A program made the position numbers and the translations under genes. Of a DNA stretch of 64,000 nucleotides, positions 62,434 to 64,000 are shown one piece after another. This DNA comes from Geomonas limicola (GTDB lineage: Bacteria > Desulfobacterota > Desulfuromonadia > Geobacterales > Geobacteraceae). The first letter of the stretch is position 1, and every line of letters begins with the position of its first letter. The notes below the pieces were generated by a model. That model was given only the letters and a program-made list of their open reading frames with translations, was not told the DNA's origin and ran no database searches. The DNA is taken from assembly GCF_014193675.1 (NCBI RefSeq), contig NZ_BLXZ01000002.1, forward strand, positions 124,001 through 188,000, read 5' to 3'.

Positions 62434-62601
62434 GCGTCGTCATTCCGAGGCCGGCCCGGAACTCCCACCTGACGCCCTGCACCAAACCCCTCCACCTGAG
62501 CACTACGGGAGAGCGCCCGCCCCCCTTTACAAACGAAGCCACTTCGGCCCACCATGAAGAAAAAACCAGCACTGTTCCGGTTAGCAGACGGGGGAAAGGA
62601 G

Positions 62602-63702
62602 ATGGCAAGAAGACTATTTATCGCAGCCATAGAGAAGAACTCGGGCAAGACCACCACGAGCATCGGGCTCATGCACCTTGCCCTGAAGAAATACCGGCGC
62701 GTCGGCTACCTGAAGCCGTTCGGCGGGCAGACCGTCGAGTTTCACGGGCGGACCATCGACAAGGACGTGGCACTCATGGCCCAGGAGTTCGACCTGAGCT
62801 TCGACCTGAAGACCATGTCGCCGGTGGTGCTCAGTCACGAGATCACCCACCAGGTGGTGGACGGGGTAGTCGATCCCGAGGCATTAACGGAGCGCATCGT
62901 GAAGGCCCTGGCGCAGCTGGAGGAGCGCTGCGAGCTGGTGTTCATCGAGGGGTCCGGGCACCCGGGCGTCGGCTCCATCCTCAAGATCTCCAACGCGCGC
63001 ATCGCGCACCTGCTCGAGGCGCCGGTGCTCCTGGTGACCGGTGGGGGCCTGGGCGACGTGGTGGACCGGCTCGCCCTGATCCAGGCCTTCTTCGACAAGG
63101 AAGCGGTCGACCTCAAGGCCATCCTGGTCAACAAGCTCTTTGCCGACAAGCGGGAGCGGACCCTGGACTACCTGCGCCGCGCGCTCGCGGGAGAGAGCTA
63201 CCGGGTTCTGGGTGGCTTCGACTACCAGCGGATCCTGGCCAACCCGACCCTGCGCCGCATCTCCACCCTGCTCAACCTGCCGGTTCAGGGGAATTCCAAC
63301 GAGCTGGACCGGATCATCTACCGCGTCCTGGTGGGTGCCGCCTCGACCCAGCGCTTCCTGGAACTCCTCACCGAGCCCTCGCTCATCATCGTCAACAGTA
63401 GCCGCAACGAACTCCTGGTCACCCTGGCGCACCTCTACCAGATCCCGGAGTACCACCGGCTCATCGTGGGGCTGGTGATCTCCGGCAGTGCCGAGGTGAA
63501 CAGCATCAGCCGGCAGATCCTGGAACAGAGCCGGATCCCCTTCCTGCGCGCCCGTGGGGGCGTCTCGGCCGACCTGTACCAGACCATCAACAAGGACGTC
63601 AGCAAGACGGTTGCCGAGGACCGGGAAAAAATCGATCTGATCCGCTCCCTTGCCGATAAGACGCTGGATTTCGCTGCCATCGAGCAGCTCTTTTCGGTAT
63701 AA
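62602..63702 (+). CDS. P-loop ATPase with DRTGG domain (phosphotransacetylase N-terminal-like)
   Basis: A 366-residue cytoplasmic protein. The N-terminus has a dethiobiotin-synthetase-like P-loop, 'AIEKNSGKTTTSIGL', and 'LVFIEGSGHPGVGS'. The C-terminal half (~220-345) fits DRTGG domains, as in the N-terminal part of long phosphotransacetylases, but the PTA catalytic domain itself is absent. It may be regulatory. I start at the ATG at 62602, which lies directly behind AAAGGAG (unusually close); the upstream ATG at 62554 has no ribosome site. Followed 34 bp later by a Nudix gene. Confidence 0.8.
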   Translation: MARRLFIAAIEKNSGKTTTSIGLMHLALKKYRRVGYLKPFGGQTVEFHGRTIDKDVALMAQEFDLSFDLKTMSPVVLSHEITHQVVDGVVDPEALTERIVKALAQLEERCELVFIEGSGHPGVGSILKISNARIAHLLEAPVLLVTGGGLGDVVDRLALIQAFFDKEAVDLKAILVNKLFADKRERTLDYLRRALAGESYRVLGGFDYQRILANPTLRRISTLLNLPVQGNSNELDRIIYRVLVGAASTQRFLELLTEPSLIIVNSSRNELLVTLAHLYQIPEYHRLIVGLVISGSAEVNSISRQILEQSRIPFLRARGGVSADLYQTINKDVSKTVAEDREKIDLIRSLADKTLDFAAIEQLFSV

Positions 63703-63736
63703 TGCCGGCGCCGAAACCTCGGCAGAAAGGAACCAC

Positions 63737-64000
63737 ATGTCAGAGCACAGTCCGCGCCACACGGCGGTGGTAGGGTGCCTGGTGCGCAACGCGGCGAACC
63801 AGGTGCTGTTGATCAAGCACTGCAAGAGAGGCTGGGAGATCCCGCAGGGGCGCGTGGAGGAAGGCGAGAACCTCATCGAGGCCTTGCGCCGCGAGGTGCT
63901 GGAGGAGGCCGGGGTGGAGATCGAGCCCGGAGCACTGGCCGCCGTCTGGTCCATGCTCTCCCCCCCCGCCGCGCTCATCTTCACCTTCCTGGGGCGCCAC
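63737..64000 (+). CDS. Nudix hydrolase (partial, runs off right edge)
   Basis: The first 88 residues of a Nudix protein. The Nudix box is complete: 'GRVEEGENLIEALRREVLEEAGV' (GX5EX7REUXEEXGU; given in part), preceded by 'VLLIKHCKRGWEIPQG'. It should hydrolyse a nucleoside-diphosphate derivative. AAAGGAA before the ATG. It may be co-transcribed with the P-loop/DRTGG gene. Confidence 0.9.
   Translation, partial: MSEHSPRHTAVVGCLVRNAANQVLLIKHCKRGWEIPQGRVEEGENLIEALRREVLEEAGVEIEPGALAAVWSMLSPPAALIFTFLGRH

Noticed and set aside
62554..62601. Upstream ATG for the P-loop/DRTGG protein
   Set aside because: No ribosome site, and the added residues do not fit the family's N-terminus.

Overview
The window is GC-rich (roughly 60-65% by eye) and densely coded. 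It looks like chromosomal DNA from a Geobacter-type deltaproteobacterium (Desulfuromonadia: Geobacter/Geomonas/Citrifermentans). The evidence is a Geobacter-like flagellar gene order with a MotE-like gene next to fliJ, several CheX-type phosphatases, a PilZ protein, bacteriohemerythrin, cohesin-like and dockerin modules, and sigma-54 and sigma-28 promoter motifs. Genus-level assignment is inference. I saw no rRNA, tRNA, CRISPR, prophage or IS element.

Region 1 (1-30.8 kb) is mostly one flagellar assembly cluster on the minus strand. Reading leftward it runs cheY-cheX-cheC/receiver fusion, a TPR protein, then flgB-flgC-fliE-fliF-fliG-fliH-fliI-fliJ-motE-fliK-flgD-(flagellar operon protein)-flgE. 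After a terminator and an 8-9 kb block of surface genes it resumes as fliL-fliM-fliN-fliO-fliP-fliQ-fliR-flhB and stops against the convergent 3' end of a glycogen phosphorylase gene. Clear sigma-54 (-24/-12) motifs precede flgB and fliL, and a weaker one precedes the TPR gene. The interrupting block (6.2-14.6 kb) holds a sigma-54-preceded lipoprotein/FlgO-like pair with an outer-membrane barrel protein (plus strand), and a two-gene minus-strand unit. That unit encodes a ~1,614-residue secreted beta-propeller/Ig-like protein ending in a type I dockerin, followed by a lipoprotein ending in a cohesin-like domain. The pair may form a cell-surface anchoring system and is the most interesting finding in the window.

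Region 2 (31-34.2 kb) has a PAS histidine kinase, a periplasmic rhodanese, an MBL-fold hydrolase, a DUF2892 membrane protein and a C_GCAxxG_C_C protein. Region 3 (34.3-40.3 kb) is a complete RND efflux operon (outer-membrane TolC-like, lipoprotein adaptor, RND pump). It reads from a near-consensus sigma-70 promoter whose -10 lies in an AT-rich palindrome.

Region 4 (40.6-53 kb) is mixed: an Ig/YVTN-propeller lipoprotein, a DUF815 ATPase, a 200-bp G-rich tandem array, a DUF4337 protein, FtsH, a CheX-PilZ pair, a DUF3108 protein, beta-carbonic anhydrase, a LysE exporter, a DUF1003 protein, and an unknown protein whose C-terminus resembles the TcA end of Tc toxins. Region 5 (53-64 kb) has a DUF3187 barrel, bacteriohemerythrin and a Cache chemoreceptor (the last two with sigma-28-like promoters), small envelope proteins, a secreted S53 peptidase with a sigma-54-like promoter, a P-loop/DRTGG protein and the start of a Nudix hydrolase. 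Related GC-rich hairpin repeats are scattered through the intergenic gaps.
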